In this document: in pieces, positions 1-9,706 of the stretch
Layout: each line of letters opens with the position of its first letter
Position numbering within the stretch: the stretch's first letter is position 1
NCBI GenBank assembly: GCA_037102815.1
Contig: BTPP01000001.1
Span: 5,419,001 to 5,483,000 of the forward strand
Reading direction: 5' to 3'
Source of the DNA: Neurospora intermedia
Taxonomy: Eukaryota > Ascomycota > Sordariomycetes > Sordariales > Sordariaceae
Length of the DNA: 64,000 nucleotides
The notes under the pieces: model-generated
Told to the model about the DNA's origin: nothing
Seen by the model: only the letters and a program-made list of their open reading frames with translations
The model's database searches: none
Position numbers and translations under genes: made by a program

Positions 1-516
1 ATGTACTCTTGCGATCGAAAGGAGTTGGCGATCCAGGAGTTCCGGTTCGCGAAAAGGGTCCATAGGGTTGGGAATTATGAGTTCAGTGATACCTTCAAGC
101 TGAGAAATAAGGTTTAATCAAATTAAGAATAGAAATCAGAAGTCAACAACAGACCTTGGCAGTTCCAGTGTTTTGTTTGAATAGCTTCACCCGCTGTTAC
201 TATGTACCTAGTAAGAGGTGGTGAAACGACGTCAATTGGCCCGAGCGCCCCGCAGCTGCTTTGGGCGACGGGGAGCTTGGCCGCTGACGATGCACCTGCC
301 TAGGCGACCAGGTTAGCGCACTCCAAGTTCCCAGGGCATTCAACAGTCCACTCACCATCCAAACCTATACCCGTCTCTATGGTATACGTTCCTTGGAGCT
401 TCCATACTACTAGTACCGGCCTTCATACCACTGCTGGTGATTCTTTGCGTCTTATTATCGTGGCTATTCCTTAAATCCATCTTTCGGTTGAGAATCCTAC
501 AAGCAGGAGCTGCGCA
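1..516. other. 5' flank of vps5
   Basis: No coding region or RNA gene could be supported here. The last part, roughly 400-516, is expected to be promoter and 5' leader of the vps5 gene that starts at 517. No clear TATA element was seen. Confidence 0.5.
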
Positions 517-2460
517 ATGGAGGATCCCTGGGCCGACAGCGCCATCGGCGGCGAGAGCAACAACAGCTCCTCTACAGTTCCCCAGTCCGATGACACGGCG
601 CCCGCCGACAGCACCGCCGCCCCGTCCACATCGTCAACCCTGACGCCGTCAACCACCACGAGCAGCAGCCGACCCTCGCGCCTGACACCCCGTCGCCTGG
701 TCGCCCAACCAACCCGTCTCGAGGCCGTTGAGGACGATCCGCTTGGTCCTCTAGGTGCCAGCACCCCTACGGCCACTGACACCCCGCTTGCCCCCCCTCA
801 GCCGCCTCTCAAGGAGCAGCTACCCTTGAGGACGACATTGTCCGGAGGCCCGAACCAGATCGGCAGCGGCGCCAGGAGGCCCGGCGGTGGACCCTCTGAC
901 CCGCACCGCATCGAGGAGGAGGAGCTATACAATGATAGTTCGAGCGGGCCAAGGCAGCCGCCGCCGGTACCGCCTGCCCTGCCAAGCCCGGTGCGCACGT
1001 CGATGCAGCCGAGCGTCAGTATAGAGCAGGCGGCGAACCCAACGTTCCATATCTCTGTCGGCGATCCGCACAAGGTTGGCGATTTGACTAGCAGTCATAT
1101 AGTTTACTCTGTGAGGACAAAGGTACGGAACGTCTAGATACACTCGTATTCCCCTATCTTTGGAACTACAGATGTGCTAACCACAACCGAACAACTCAGA
1201 CGACATCAAAAGCCTACAAGCAGCCCGAGTTCGAAGTCAAGCGGCGATACCGCGATTTTCTATGGCTCTACAACACGCTACACGCCAACAACCCGGGCGT
1301 GGTGGTGCCTCCTCCGCCCGAGAAGCAGGCGGTGGGCCGGTTCGAAAGCAACTTTGTCGAGGCGCGACGCGCCGCTCTGGAAAAGATGCTTAACAAGACA
1401 GCCGCCCATCCGACGTTGCAGCACGATGCCGATCTCAAACTGTTCTTGGAGAGCGAGGCGTTCAACATCGACGTCAAGCACAAGGAGCGCAAGGAGCCGC
1501 ACTTGGGCGAGAGCAAGGGCGTACTGAGCACGTTAGGTATCAGTGTCGGAAGCGGGAACAAGTTCGTGGAGCAGGATGATGTGAGTTGTGACTTCCTCCT
1601 TGGGGGTTGCGTGCTAAAGACAGTGCTAACGATGGGTGGTTGTAGTGGTTCCATGATCGCAGAGTCTACCTTGATGCTCTCGAGAACCAACTCAAGGGCC
1701 TTCTGAAGGCCATGGATAGCATGGTCGCGCAGCGCAAAGCGATGGCGGAAGCTGCTGGCGAGTTCTCCGCCTCTCTCCATGCTCTCTCGACCGTGGAGCT
1801 GTCGCCTACTCTCTCCGGCCCTCTCGACGCGCTCTCGGAGTTGCAGCTTACCATTAGAGATGTGTATGACCGCCAAGCCCAACAGGATGTGCTCACCTTC
1901 GGTATCATCATCGAAGAGTACATCCGTCTCATTGGCAGTGTCAAGCAGGCCTTCTCGCAGCGCCAGAAGGCATTCTATAGCTGGCACAGTGCCGAGTCGG
2001 AATTGCAGAAGCGGAAGGCAAGCCAGGACAAGCTCTTGAGGCAAGGCAAGAGTCAGCAGGACCGCTTGAACCAAGTTAATGCCGAGGTGGCGGATGCTGA
2101 ACGCAAGGTGCATCAGGCGCGCTTGTTGTTTGAGGACATGGGCCGTCTGATGCGCGCTGAGCTGGACAGGTTCGAGAGGGAGAAGGTTGAGGACTTCAAG
2201 TCGGGTGTTGAGACCTTCTTGGAAAGTGCGGTTGAGGCTCAGAAGGAGGTATGTTTTCCCCTGGACACCAACATGAAACGCAACTGTTTATTAACTTTCT
2301 TCCTCAGTTGATCGAGAAGTGGGAGACCTTCCTCATGCAGCTCGATGCCGAGGACGACGAGACCGTGTTCTACCGTCCTCCGGTCGTCCAAGCGAACAAG
2401 CCTGCCGGTGACACGGCGGTGGATCGAGCTCGGGCGAGGATTGACGATGACTCCGATTAG
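517..2460 (+). CDS. vps5: Retromer sorting nexin Vps5 (PX-BAR protein)
   Basis: Four exons: 517-1122, 1200-1580, 1646-2248 and 2308-2460, giving 580 residues. Introns have GT-AG ends (one has TGCTAAC as branch point) and all exon joins are in phase 0. Residues 1-170 are Ser/Pro/Thr-rich and look disordered. A PX domain follows at about 176-290 with the basic RRYRDF motif (217-222) that contacts PI3P in this family. The C-terminal half (about 330-575) is a helical, charged BAR/Vps5 domain. In yeast, Vps5 pairs with Vps17 to form the membrane-bending part of retromer, which returns receptors such as Vps10 from endosomes to the Golgi. The ATG at 517 opens the frame. Length is typical for fungal Vps5. 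A Snx1/2-type name would be equivalent. Confidence 0.93.
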
Positions 2461-3342
2461 GATCGTGGTCTTGTGGGAAATGACCAGTCGGCGAGGACCA
2501 CTTCGCCATCGAACCTAACCGACCGCACGAACCAAGCAAAAAGGATTCCAGACTATAAGAAAGCGGACAGTGCATGGTCGTGGTTTTAGGAGAGGGCGAA
2601 GCTAGAACAGTCCCACAGACGGCCACAGAGACATAAATAACTCCTGGTCCGGGCGCCGCGCTTGGGAGGATAGTGACATTGCAGGAGAACCAGCCTGTTG
2701 TCGGGGCTAACAGAAAGACAGGAAGCATAGGAGTTAGCAGCCCCCGTATCCACCTTAGCACATGAATACAGATATAATGATGATGGTTTAGAGAGCGAGT
2801 GCAACAAGTTCTGCATTGAAGCTTGAAGAAGCTTGTACTGTCTATAATAGGGATGCCGACTGTATCGTACATGACATTTATTTGCTAGGTGCGAGCATAT
2901 GATATCAAAACGGGATGGGCGCACTGAATATTCAAATTTTTGAAACCTCTTATCCATACACTTTCTATTCTCGGCCCCCACAAACGTGTCTTCCATTCCT
3001 CCTCCCATTCCATGTCTATTTGTACAGATCTGCCTTCCCGCGTCCTCGATGGCCTTGGCGCGGCACCTGATGATACACTACCCTCCGAAGTGATCAAGCA
3101 GCAGCAATGACCGGGAAAACATCCTCGTCCCTCGCGGCGGAACGGTCGATATAAAGATACAAGGTGAAGGGATCCCAGGGGTCAGAAGGAATGGAAAGTA
3201 AACCACTTCCCGCTCAGACGGCCAGGATGCTTTGGGCATCTTTCGGGGTTTCTTCGAGTGTCTTGCATCCAAGATAACCTCAACGCCGCCCCCCACAAAC
3301 ATTCCATCACCCATCTCCCAGCAAAAGAAAAACCCCCTCCAT
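2461..3342. other. Convergent intergenic region vps5 / bL31m
   Basis: The stretch lies between two 3' ends and should contain both 3' UTRs. Only short open frames without family resemblance are present, and no RNA gene was seen. Confidence 0.6.
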
Positions 3343-4005
3343 TTACTTCTTCTTGCCATAATGACGAGTTTCCTTGAAATTCAACCCAGGGTTCATGTTC
3401 TCCGTAGCATACCCACTGATCAAATCCGTCAAAGAGTCGAAGGGATCAGCCTCCTCAGCCTCAGCGGCCTTCTTAGCAGCCTCTTCCTCCTCCTTCTTCT
3501 TCTTGGCCAACAACGCCTCCTCAGCCGCCTTCTTGGCAGCCTTGCCACCAGGAACACCAGCACCACCAGCAGCAGCCGCAAGAGCAGCAGCAGCAGCAGC
3601 CTCCTCCTCCGGCGTCATCTTCGCATCCAGATCCCACCCGCGACCGTATCTCTCGCGGAAGGCGGCCAGCTTACCGGCCTCGTCCAGCTCGACGTTCTTG
3701 AGCGACTTGTCCGAGGGCTGCCACAGCAGGTGGTTGCGGCTGTCCTTGGCGCTCTTGTACAGGGCCGTGGGCATGGTGGTGCGCACCGTGAAGGTGCTGC
3801 CGTCCGAGAGCTGGACCAGCTGAGTGAATTGGTAGGGGCGACGGTGGCGGGGGACGAAGGTTGCGTTACGGATTTGTTGGCCTTGGGCACCGTGGGCGGT
3901 GCATGATGGCGGCGTTGGACGAGAGGCCGAGTAGGCGGTGTATGTGGTGGTGGAGGGGAGGGCCGAAGGGCGGCGAAGGAGGGTGGTGGGGAGTTTTGAT
4001 GACAT
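3343..4005 (-). CDS. mrpl36: Mitochondrial large-subunit ribosomal protein bL31m (Mrpl36 type)
   Basis: One intronless frame of 220 residues on the minus strand, from the ATG at 4005-4003 to TAA at 3345-3343. The N-terminus is rich in Ser, Thr and Arg without acidic residues, as expected of a mitochondrial presequence. The core at about 55-125 carries the bL31 signature (QLVQLSDGSTF, then TALYKSAKDSRNHLLW). A fungal-type C-terminal extension follows: an Ala-rich segment, a Lys/Glu-rich probable helix at about 155-190, and a conserved-looking tail ending HYGKKK. The yeast orthologue MRPL36 is a component of the mitochondrial 54S subunit central protuberance. The gene is convergent with vps5 and divergent from the flavin reductase-like gene. 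Confidence 0.88.
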   Translation of the reverse strand: MSSKLPTTLLRRPSALPSTTTYTAYSASRPTPPSCTAHGAQGQQIRNATFVPRHRRPYQFTQLVQLSDGSTFTVRTTMPTALYKSAKDSRNHLLWQPSDKSLKNVELDEAGKLAAFRERYGRGWDLDAKMTPEEEAAAAAALAAAAGGAGVPGGKAAKKAAEEALLAKKKKEEEEAAKKAAEAEEADPFDSLTDLISGYATENMNPGLNFKETRHYGKKK

Positions 4006-4885
4006 TTTTTGGTGGTGGTTTGTTTTGTTATATTATAGGATAGGTATCTTCGGTACTTTGGTGTATGGGTTGTTTGAGGTATGGACCGTTGTCGTCGCCA
4101 GTGAAGTTAATCAGGCGTCGTGGTGATGGGCGAACCGCGGAGACGTCGGAGGACGGGAAAGAAAACGGTTCGTATCGGGGGTCGGGTCGTAGGGTGGACG
4201 GCGGCCGGAGGCGTGGAAACGGGATATCGAGATTCGCGCCGCGGGGACTCGGACTCAGGTGGTGGTGGTCTGGCTCTTCGAAGCGCTGCTAGTCGCGGGA
4301 CCGGGACGGGTGGGTGGATCAGCAGACACAAAAATTGTTACGGCGGGCTATTTGGCCATCAAGCGCTATCGTTATCAGCCGGCAGGCACATCGATCTTAG
4401 GTAGGTATGGTGTAGTGTACCTTGAAGTCCGGGGAAGGAACGAAGCGAGCTCTTTGGTCCCGCTTCTTGGAGAACACCCGACCGCGGCTGCCCGGCGGGG
4501 CCGATCCCAGATAAGATGAGATCTTTGTTAAGCGCATTTGCCCTGAAGCCAACCTGTCAGGGGCGTCAGGCGCGGTGTCCAGGGGCCCATGCCCGCTGAA
4601 GTGCGTCAGTGCCAGGGCTGAATTTTGGGTAGCGTCGGGGGATAGCTTGAGATAGCACCGAACGGTTGGCACATGGAAGGAACTTTTGCGCGATTCATCT
4701 CTTGTCAAACATCATCGCCAGCCTTCCAGAGACTGTCAATCTTTTTCAATTGGCTTTCTGCGAAGCCGCTAAATGGGTCTGAGATGAGCGGTCGCCGGGT
4801 CTTGGGCTTCACTGCCGAGCAAGCGCATATCTGCAATCGCAATGGCATCTACCCGGTGCAGTCACAGAAACCGTCAATCAGGATC
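4006..4885. other. Divergent promoter region bL31m / flavin reductase-like gene
   Basis: The start codons of the two flanking genes are 880 bp apart and point away from each other, so both promoters must lie here. Overlapping short frames exist on both strands, but none has a family signature or plausible splicing. Confidence 0.5.
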
Positions 4886-5970
4886 ATGACGGCAGCAGCA
4901 CAATGGCGAGTTGCTGCTGGACAGCACGCCAGAACATCTCGACTCTGTAAGTGCGCATGACATATACGAATCCGAAATTGATTTGATACGGCCCATGCCA
5001 CCCGTACTTTGGATAGCAAACAAGCTTAGCTTAAACTAACTCATGAATCTACCCAACAGTTCGTCGAGCCATCCACACCAGTCACATCCATGCCCGAGAA
5101 TGGACAATAACTGACCCCAAACCACCATCTCCCCCAAATCGACCACATCATCCACCCGGCCCCGCCCATAAGAAGCTCTCCCCGATCGCCGAACGAACCC
5201 GTTCCCTTATGCGCCTCTTCCCACATTCTGTTGTAGTATGCACCTCTATCGACACACATACGCATGACCATTCCTTGCAGTCGCACAAGCCTCGTAAGCC
5301 GACCATGCGTGGCATGACCATGTCCTCTCTCACCTGCCTCGGCCTATCCCCCTCGCCCATTGTCAGCTTCAACATCACCCACCCGTCCCGGACACTGGAC
5401 GCATTGCGCGCCAGCAGGCGGTTCAATATCCACATCCTTACGGATGACATCGCGGGCGCGGCGATTGCGGACTGGATGACCAGGGGAAACAGCGAAGGGC
5501 CAGAAAAGGTGTTCAGAGGGCTGGAGAGCGAATGCGGGTGTGTGGTTGCCAACCATGAGGCGATGGATATGCGTAGGGACGATGGAGAGGCACCAGTACT
5601 GGATGGGGATGGAGTGCTCTACATAATGAAGTGCAGGGTATTGGAGGAGCCTATGGCGGGCTTCATCCCCGTCCGGGATCACGTTATTGTGCTGGGAGAG
5701 GTCGAGGAGATTGTCGAGGGGCTTAGTGTTAGGCGCGGAGCAGAAGAAGGGAAAGAGGTGAATTCGTTGGACCCTGCTGAACTGGAGAAGTCCGAAGGAA
5801 AGGGTATAGACGGATACCAGTTCGGACTAGTGTATGCCGACAGAAGGTATAGACAGTTAGGGAACTGTATAGTGCCGCTGCATGGTCCAGTTAGGAGTAC
5901 TCACGAGGACGAGCCTGTGAAGAACGCCAGTAGTAGGATTAGTACACTTCCCGAAACAACAAACTCTTAA
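4886..5970 (+). CDS. Flavin reductase-like (FMN-binding split-barrel) protein, probably mitochondrial
   Basis: Two exons, 4886-4946 and 5060-5970, joined through a 113-nt GT-AG intron with a CTAAC branch point, give 323 residues. The first exon was chosen because the joined N-terminus makes a good mitochondrial presequence: residues 1-36 are rich in Ala, Arg, Gln and His, have no acidic residue until about 33, and end RRAIHTSHIHAREW. The flavin-reductase-like core starts near residue 71 (LMRLFPHSVVVCTS) and contains RGMTMSS (104-110) and SPIVSFNITHPSRTLDA, the usual FMN-phosphate-binding stretch. The conserved closing motif FGLVYADRRYRQLG lies near 275. An acidic insert of about 35 residues interrupts the C-terminal part. 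Substrate and pathway are unknown; enzymes of this fold reduce or simply bind flavin. Confidence 0.8.
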
Positions 5971-6272
5971 CCAAACAACCGAAACGCAAGTCAATGTGTG
6001 AACCAATACGGCATGGGCGGCCTGTACTCATCACTAGGGGCACTCGGAGGATTGCAAAGCAAGTAGGTAGGCAGCCAACGCGGTCTGTTTTATGCGAACG
6101 TTTCCTCCCTAAATATGACCCTCAAATAGCATCTGCCCAGCCCCAATCGCGACTCGAGAAGCGCTCAGGGCGAGTCAGCACCGGTAAGAGACATAACGCC
6201 GAAAATGATCTTCCATTGACCCGTTAATCCACCTGTATCCCAGAGCTATAGATGCATTCTTGAGTAATACAT
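5971..6272. other. Convergent 3' spacer flavin reductase-like / FKBP12
   Basis: About 300 bp between two stop codons, expected to hold the two 3' UTRs. No other feature was seen. Confidence 0.6.
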
Positions 6273-6846
6273 TTACTCGCCCTTCTGGACACCCTTGATA
6301 CCGACGAGCTCGGTCTCGAAGATGAGGGTGGAGTTGGCGGGGATGATGCCACCGACAGCGCGGTTGCCGTAGGCGAGGTGAGGGGCGATAGTGAGCTTGC
6401 GCTTCTCGCCAATCTTCATGCCGAGGAGACCCTCATCCCAGCCCTTGATGACCTGGCCCTGGCCAACGGTGAAGTTGAGAGGCTCGCCACGGTCGTAGCT
6501 AGCGTCGAACTTCTTGCCGCTGGTGAGGACACCCTTGTAGTGGACGTCGACGTTGTCGCCTGATGGGAGGAAAGATTCAGTCAGCACGTTTACTTCACAC
6601 CTGAGGCGCTCGCTTGCTGGTTTGCGCAGTGCAAAGGGCTCAATGTAAGGCGCTCATATTCAGATAGGTGCAATGAGGGCCAGATTCAGACGGGGCGTCA
6701 AGGCAGAAGCGGAAAATTGCACACCAGAGCTAGAACTAGCTCCAGATACACCTGAGATGGATACACTTACCGCGACGGGTCTCACGGGTGCCCTGGCCCT
6801 CCTGCTGGACCTCGATCTGAAGACCGTCAAGCTGGGGAATAGTCAT
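6273..6846 (-). CDS. fkr-2: FK506-binding protein FKBP12 (peptidyl-prolyl isomerase)
   Basis: Two exons on the minus strand, 6846-6771 and 6559-6273, separated by a 211-nt intron (GTAAGT donor), give a 120-residue single-domain FKBP. The product matches the known Neurospora FKBP: starts [10 protein letters not shown], contains the FKBP core [27 protein letters not shown], and [20 protein letters not shown]. Aromatic residues of the FK506/rapamycin pocket are present. FKBP12 is a cytosolic prolyl isomerase and the receptor through which FK506 and rapamycin act; in Neurospora, FK506-resistant mutants map to this gene (fkr-2). The frame is open upstream to a second ATG at 7011, which would add a 55-residue presequence (see the findings and the separate entry). 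Confidence 0.95.
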
Positions 6847-7011
6847 CTTGCTGGATGTGGTGGTGAAGTTGTGTTTTGGGTTTGTTTGGGGAGTGGTGTA
6901 CGGGAAAGAGTTCAGAGTCTTGGGCACAGAAAAGAGGAACGAGGGGCGGAGGAGGGAAAGACGAGGAGCGACGACCCTGAGGCGGTGGGGCGCAAGCTTT
7001 ATCCCGTTCAT
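6847..7011 (-). other. In-frame upstream ATG and possible mitochondrial presequence of FKBP12
   Basis: Directly upstream of the FKBP12 start codon the same frame remains open for 55 codons to the ATG at 7011-7009, which is the first ATG in that frame. The encoded extension has nine basic residues (K, R or H) and no Asp or Glu, with Leu/Val/Arg alternation near its start (RLRVV-type) and a Ser/Thr-rich end. That is typical of a matrix presequence. The ATG has a G at -3. Whether it is in the mRNA is unknown. It could also be a chance-open 5' leader. Confidence 0.4.
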
Positions 7012-7841
7012 GGCGTAATTAGATTGGTGAACCTGTTGAGTGGAAAGGGACGAAAGAGAGGGGCAGAACGAGCAAGGAGGGCAGGAGGCAAAGCGATCCT
7101 GCAGTGAGCCTTCCAAGCTGGGAACGGGAATCAGGGAATATGTACAGGGAGATCACTGAATGAATGCCAGAATCAGCACAGCGCGGGTCGGCACGTTTGT
7201 GTATAAGCAAACTAACTGCTGGGAAATGGAAGCAGCAGCGTTCTTTTCCGGCCTCGAGGTTGCTTGACCTCGACCTCTTGAAACCTAGAGGTATCTAGTG
7301 TAGAGGTAATAAACCTCTCAAAGAGCTTAGTTACTTGTGTGGACTCACTGAAGCCCCACGCACGGAGCTCCCAACCGGACCGTCCTGGTTCACACATTAT
7401 TAAGCTTTTACTCGCCGGACTCGACACCGATCAGACTGGAGAATCCCATCATCAACGGCTCAGAATGATCTCACAACTCTTCTCGCCAGTGCCTGTTGCC
7501 GTGGGGTCAGGGCTGCAGTGCTGCAGCTGCTGTGCAAGTAATGCAATGTGAGCTTGCCCTGCGTACCTGCCAGCTTGAGAGAGCTCGTCACGAACCATGG
7601 AGGGGCATTGAGGAGCAAGGGTTCCCTTCTTCTTGGCATAACATTATGGGGCGCTGTGCAGAGCTCCCGTCATATCTCCCTTCATCCATTCAACCTGCAT
7701 GGAGCTTGCACGTTGTGTTGCGCCTTCGACCACGCATGTTGATCGGGTCCGACCATGTTAATTACATGAGGGGAGTGCCAGTTAGAGAAGGGCTCGGATA
7801 ACACTTTATCGGTTAAATATTCGACCGATGGATCTAAAGTT

Positions 7842-7868
7842 GTGGTGGTGGTGATGGTGGTGGTGGTT
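7842..7868 (+). repeat. (GGT)n-type microsatellite
   Basis: A short run of GTG/GGT trinucleotides interrupted once by GAT, in non-coding DNA. Confidence 0.8.
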
Positions 7869-9190
7869 GTGAGAAGCCGTGCTACACTCTGGAGCTTTGT
7901 GCCGTCGATTATGATACAGGTTGAATGCAGTGGCGAGGGACGTGATGATGATTTCTGGCTTCGCATTGGTTGGTCTTTGGATTGCGAAAATCAGCATATC
8001 ATTCAGCATCTTGCTAATTAAATGTAAGTCAATAAATAATCCTTGGTTGAGTGAGGCCCATGTTGAAGACCGAGCATAGTAGCCTCCTCAGTCTCGGCAC
8101 TTAGAGGTCATTCCCTTCCCGAGATGTGGCGATCCAAAACGAGAACAAAACAGCAAGCCTGGACAAAGAGACATCAACGCTGAGCATGCTACAGATGGGC
8201 ATGGGGACTCGAGCATTGCTGATTAGAGCTTCGCAAAAAGGGTCAAAGACTGAAGTAACAGGATAATATGAAAAAGAGATGAAGAGACAACCGGGCAAAA
8301 AGAGGACGCCGGCAATCTATAAATAACCGGGCTCAGCAAGGCCACACTGCCAAGTGCTATGAAAGTTGGCGAAAAACATGTGTGGATTGAGACGACGTGA
8401 TACGATCATGCGAGGTCGACAAAGAGACGAACACCGAGTCCATCATGCCTTGGCCGCGATGGCAGCGGTCGAGACCTCGCCGAATCCGATGAACCTCCCC
8501 ATGCCCATACACTAGTGCAGAGAACCACAATCACAGAGGCTTCTTGAAACAGGCAGAATCTCAAACTCGATCTCCAAATCTAGGTGGCTGGTCAATCGTG
8601 GACGACGGGTCGGGACGTTAGCACGCGCAGCACCGAGGGCACGTTGTCGACGGATCGTGGGGTGCCTGGGCTCCCATCGTTCAGCCTTGCCATGACTACA
8701 CGACAAACAGGGGCCTCGATGATTCTGGATCGTTCTGCCCATTGGCTGCCCAATCGCGGGATGCAGGAAGCATCCGTAGATCATGTTGATGGAATGGAGA
8801 AGGCTCCAGATGTGAAGGTGCCCCTCCTGAACCCGGTGATTGGGGTTGATTGGATGTTTTACACCTGCCATCTCGACTCGCCTCCAGCTTTCTTTGGAGA
8901 TCCAGAATCATGGTGCAATTTCTGGAGTCATTTCAGTTCCCTAGCTGATAGGGGGGGCAATGGCAACGATAGGGGAGCAACAGCTGAGGAATGCGGATGG
9001 AAGAGGGACCTGCCCCTCAGCGGAGCGATTTGGACGGGGTTCGAGCTGGGGTAGCTCCTGCAGCCTCTTGAGAGAAGCGCAAGGAAGCCAAGACGCGCCC
9101 TGCCTGCGGACCTCCAGCCAATCAAATATTATGATTTGGCGATGTGGGGATAGCAAGCAACGGCCGCAAACGAATCAGAGGAAGGCCATG

Positions 9191-9221
9191 GAATTCTGGA
9201 CGATAGAATCTCATCGAATTC
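9191..9221 (+). promoter_or_regulatory. Possible heat-shock element of hsp80
   Basis: GAA cores occur at 9191, 9206 and 9216, and TTC cores at 9194 and 9219. The pair 9206/9216 has the 10-bp step of a gapped heat-shock element (GAA, seven bases, GAA). No perfect three-unit nTTCnnGAAnnTTCn array was found. It lies about 490 bp upstream of the hsp80 ATG, so the assignment rests on partial motif match plus gene identity. Confidence 0.3.
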
Positions 9222-9618
9222 TGTTGCTGGCAACAGCCAGGACCCAGGGGCCTCCGCAAGAACATTTTAGATGCCACTGCTGCCCTCTTCCTCTCTCGCT
9301 CTTCCCTTCGTTCCTCAGTCTTCCCAATCCAATCTCAACTTTCCTCTTTCCTCTCTCGACTCGTGCCTGCAGCAGTATCCTCTCTTTTTTCTGGAGGAGC
9401 AGAACACTACTAGCGCTTTTTCTTTGCATCTCTTTTTGGTAGGTTCACCCAAGCTGCCCAGTGCCTTTCCTTTGGTATCTGGCCACTGCCCCTCCTTCTC
9501 CCCCTCCCCCGCTTCAGCCTCGTCTTATACTCGCTCCTTCACTCCCCTCCGTCACCAATTATTAAGGACAACAACCTTCACCTGCTCGCTTTCGATTGCA
9601 GATAAACCATCGTGTACA

Positions 9619-9625
9619 TATAAAG
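9619..9625 (+). promoter_or_regulatory. TATA-like element of hsp80
   Basis: TATAAAG lies 82 bp upstream of the hsp80 start codon and directly after a CT-rich tract. Position and sequence fit a TATA box of a strongly inducible gene. The transcription start was not mapped. Confidence 0.45.
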
Positions 9626-9706
9626 TCGCAGCACTTTCCACAGGACGTGTGCGCTAACAGGCCCTGCTCTAGATACCCACACATTTCACCCACAAATCTG
9701 CCCAAC

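Larger units (their letters stand above)
7012..9706. other. Divergent intergenic region FKBP12 / hsp80
   Basis: This 2.7-kb stretch holds the 5' leader and promoter of FKBP12 on its left and the hsp80 promoter on its right. It includes a GGT-type simple repeat near 7842-7868 and a long CT-rich tract at about 9270-9560 just before a TATA-like element. Open frames such as 8584-9054 have no recognisable domain and were not accepted. Confidence 0.5.

Noticed and set aside
8584-9054. 156-codon plus-strand frame upstream of hsp80
   Set aside because: No recognisable motif and non-coding-like codon use. It lies in the hsp80 upstream region.
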